DNA of 39,694 nt, from the NCBI GenBank assembly GCA_902384455.1, contig CABMCB010000014.1:1-39694 (forward strand). The letters are read 5' to 3'. The notes beneath the pieces were generated by a model, which worked only from the letters and a program-made list of their open reading frames with translations, was not told the origin of the DNA and made no database searches. Position 1 is the first letter of the stretch. The number at the start of each line of letters is the position of its first letter. The translations under genes were made by a program, and so were the position numbers. Origin of the DNA: an uncultured archaeon. GTDB lineage: Archaea > Altiarchaeota > Altiarchaeia > IMC4 > SCGC-AAA252-I15. Positions 39,262-39,694 of this stretch are shown here, piece after piece.

Positions 39262-39694
39262 CTATTCGCGGGTCTGTTCGACGGGAATCGCCTGCTCCTC
39301 CTTCTTGTCTTCGGGGGACTGCAGGTTTAGGCGCGCTTCGGCCGCCTTAAGTATTGATGCTAGCATGTCGGCGTAGTCCATTCCCGCGAACTTGGACATT
39401 TTTGCTAGGTGGCCGTCCCAGCACCAGCCTGGGTTGGGGTTGACTTCCAGGAGTTTGGGGTTTCCTTCTGCGTCTAGTCTCCAGTCGAAGCGGGCGTAGT
39501 CTTTGCAGTCGAGGCGTTCGAATAGTTTGGTGCACCATTCTATGAGGGCTTTTTCTGTTTCGTCGGGGAGGTCTGCTTGGATTGAGCTTATGTTCCAGTA
39601 CGGGGAGTCTTAGCGCCATTTGGCTTCGTCGCCGCATATTTTTGGGCGGTTTTCGGGGCGGTTGGAGTAGTCTTCAACCTCCCCGAAAACCTCC
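39262..39694 (-). pseudogene. ATP-grasp (D-Ala-D-Ala ligase-like) gene, C-terminal part, with in-frame stop
   Basis: The gene enters from the right edge. Its reading frame gives EVFGEVEDYSNRPENR, DEAKWR, then a TAA at 39610-39612, then DSPYWNISSIQADLPDETEK, YARFDWRLDAEGNPKLLEVN and PNPGW, and an acidic/Lys tail. The motif E-V-N-P-N-P, with the metal-binding Glu and Asn, marks the end of the ATP-grasp fold of the D-alanine-D-alanine ligase type. The conserved KW...SPYW region continues on both sides of the TAA in the same frame, so the stop looks like a point mutation or a read error rather than a true end. After the TAA there is no early ATG to restart translation. An unrelated open frame at 39347-39637 is a shadow. 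Confidence 0.8.

Noticed and set aside
39347-39637. 96-codon Arg-rich frame at the right edge
   Set aside because: It is out of frame with the conserved ATP-grasp text on the same strand; its Arg/Pro richness is a frame artefact.
1-39694. CRISPR arrays, insertion sequences, rRNA genes
   Set aside because: No regularly spaced direct repeats, transposase motifs or rRNA-like stretches were seen while reading the window.

Overview
This window is a gene-dense piece of an archaeal chromosome. The archaeal markers are SRP54, PCNA, the ftsZ-secE-spt5/nusG-rpl11 block, ribosomal proteins L1, L10 and L35Ae, a class I lysyl-tRNA synthetase, a DRG/Rbg-type GTPase, an NFACT-R protein and TATA-box promoters that often sit so close to the start codon that leaderless mRNAs are expected. 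Where leaders exist, GGTGA or AGGAGG ribosome sites are visible. Several genes have a bacterial flavour (purH, folC, folP, glyA, lemA). Small proteins, tight gene packing and many orphan membrane proteins suggest a DPANN-like lineage (Diapherotrites or Micrarchaeota relatives come to mind). That placement is a guess, not something the sequence proves.

Layout. 1-812 (minus): start of a DUF2723 membrane protein and a membrane-anchored nuclease-fold protein, then tRNA-Arg. 1036-7588 (plus): a one-carbon/folate/purine run glyA-folD-purH-folC-folP-purN; purH carries a one-base frameshift. 7627-7971: a Cys-repeat lipoprotein. 7968-11811 (minus): four overlapping genes, namely glycosyltransferase, thioredoxin-fold protein, glycosyltransferase and polyprenol/diacylglycerol-kinase-like protein. 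11918-13237: SRP54. 13259-16703: orphan and membrane proteins plus a DUF192 protein. 16740-19911 (plus): aroD-larB-TPR-larC(C-terminal part)-YkgJ-like. 19908-25400: aroE, TraB, Rbg GTPase, a HExxH membrane protein, NFACT-R, TM2. 25411-30972: ribosomal/secretion/cell-division superoperon on the minus strand, interrupted by a lemA-DUF3137 pair on the plus strand. 31154-32402: L35Ae, tRNA-Phe and an orphan. 32403-34567: an AT-rich regulatory gap and an ammonium module amtB-glnK-small Zn-ribbon protein. 34595-39694: PurM-like protein, DPM1-like glycosyltransferase, lysS, PCNA, receiver-like protein, and the end of an ATP-grasp gene with an in-frame stop.

Working together: the first long operon supplies 5,10-methylene- and 10-formyl-tetrahydrofolate (glyA, folD, folC, folP) and consumes it in purine synthesis (purN, purH). 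The minus-strand glycosyltransferase operon looks like an envelope polysaccharide or glycolipid pathway. The aroD-lar operon mixes shikimate synthesis with part of the nickel-pincer nucleotide (NPN) cofactor route. amtB-glnK form a nitrogen uptake and sensing unit with a possible dedicated regulator.

Unexplained structure: many genes are mosaics of blocks a few hundred bases long whose sense strand is either rich in A+C or rich in G+T, with abrupt borders inside genes. The clearest case is SRP54. No CRISPR array, insertion sequence, integrase or rRNA gene was seen, and no stretch over 300 bases lacks a gene.
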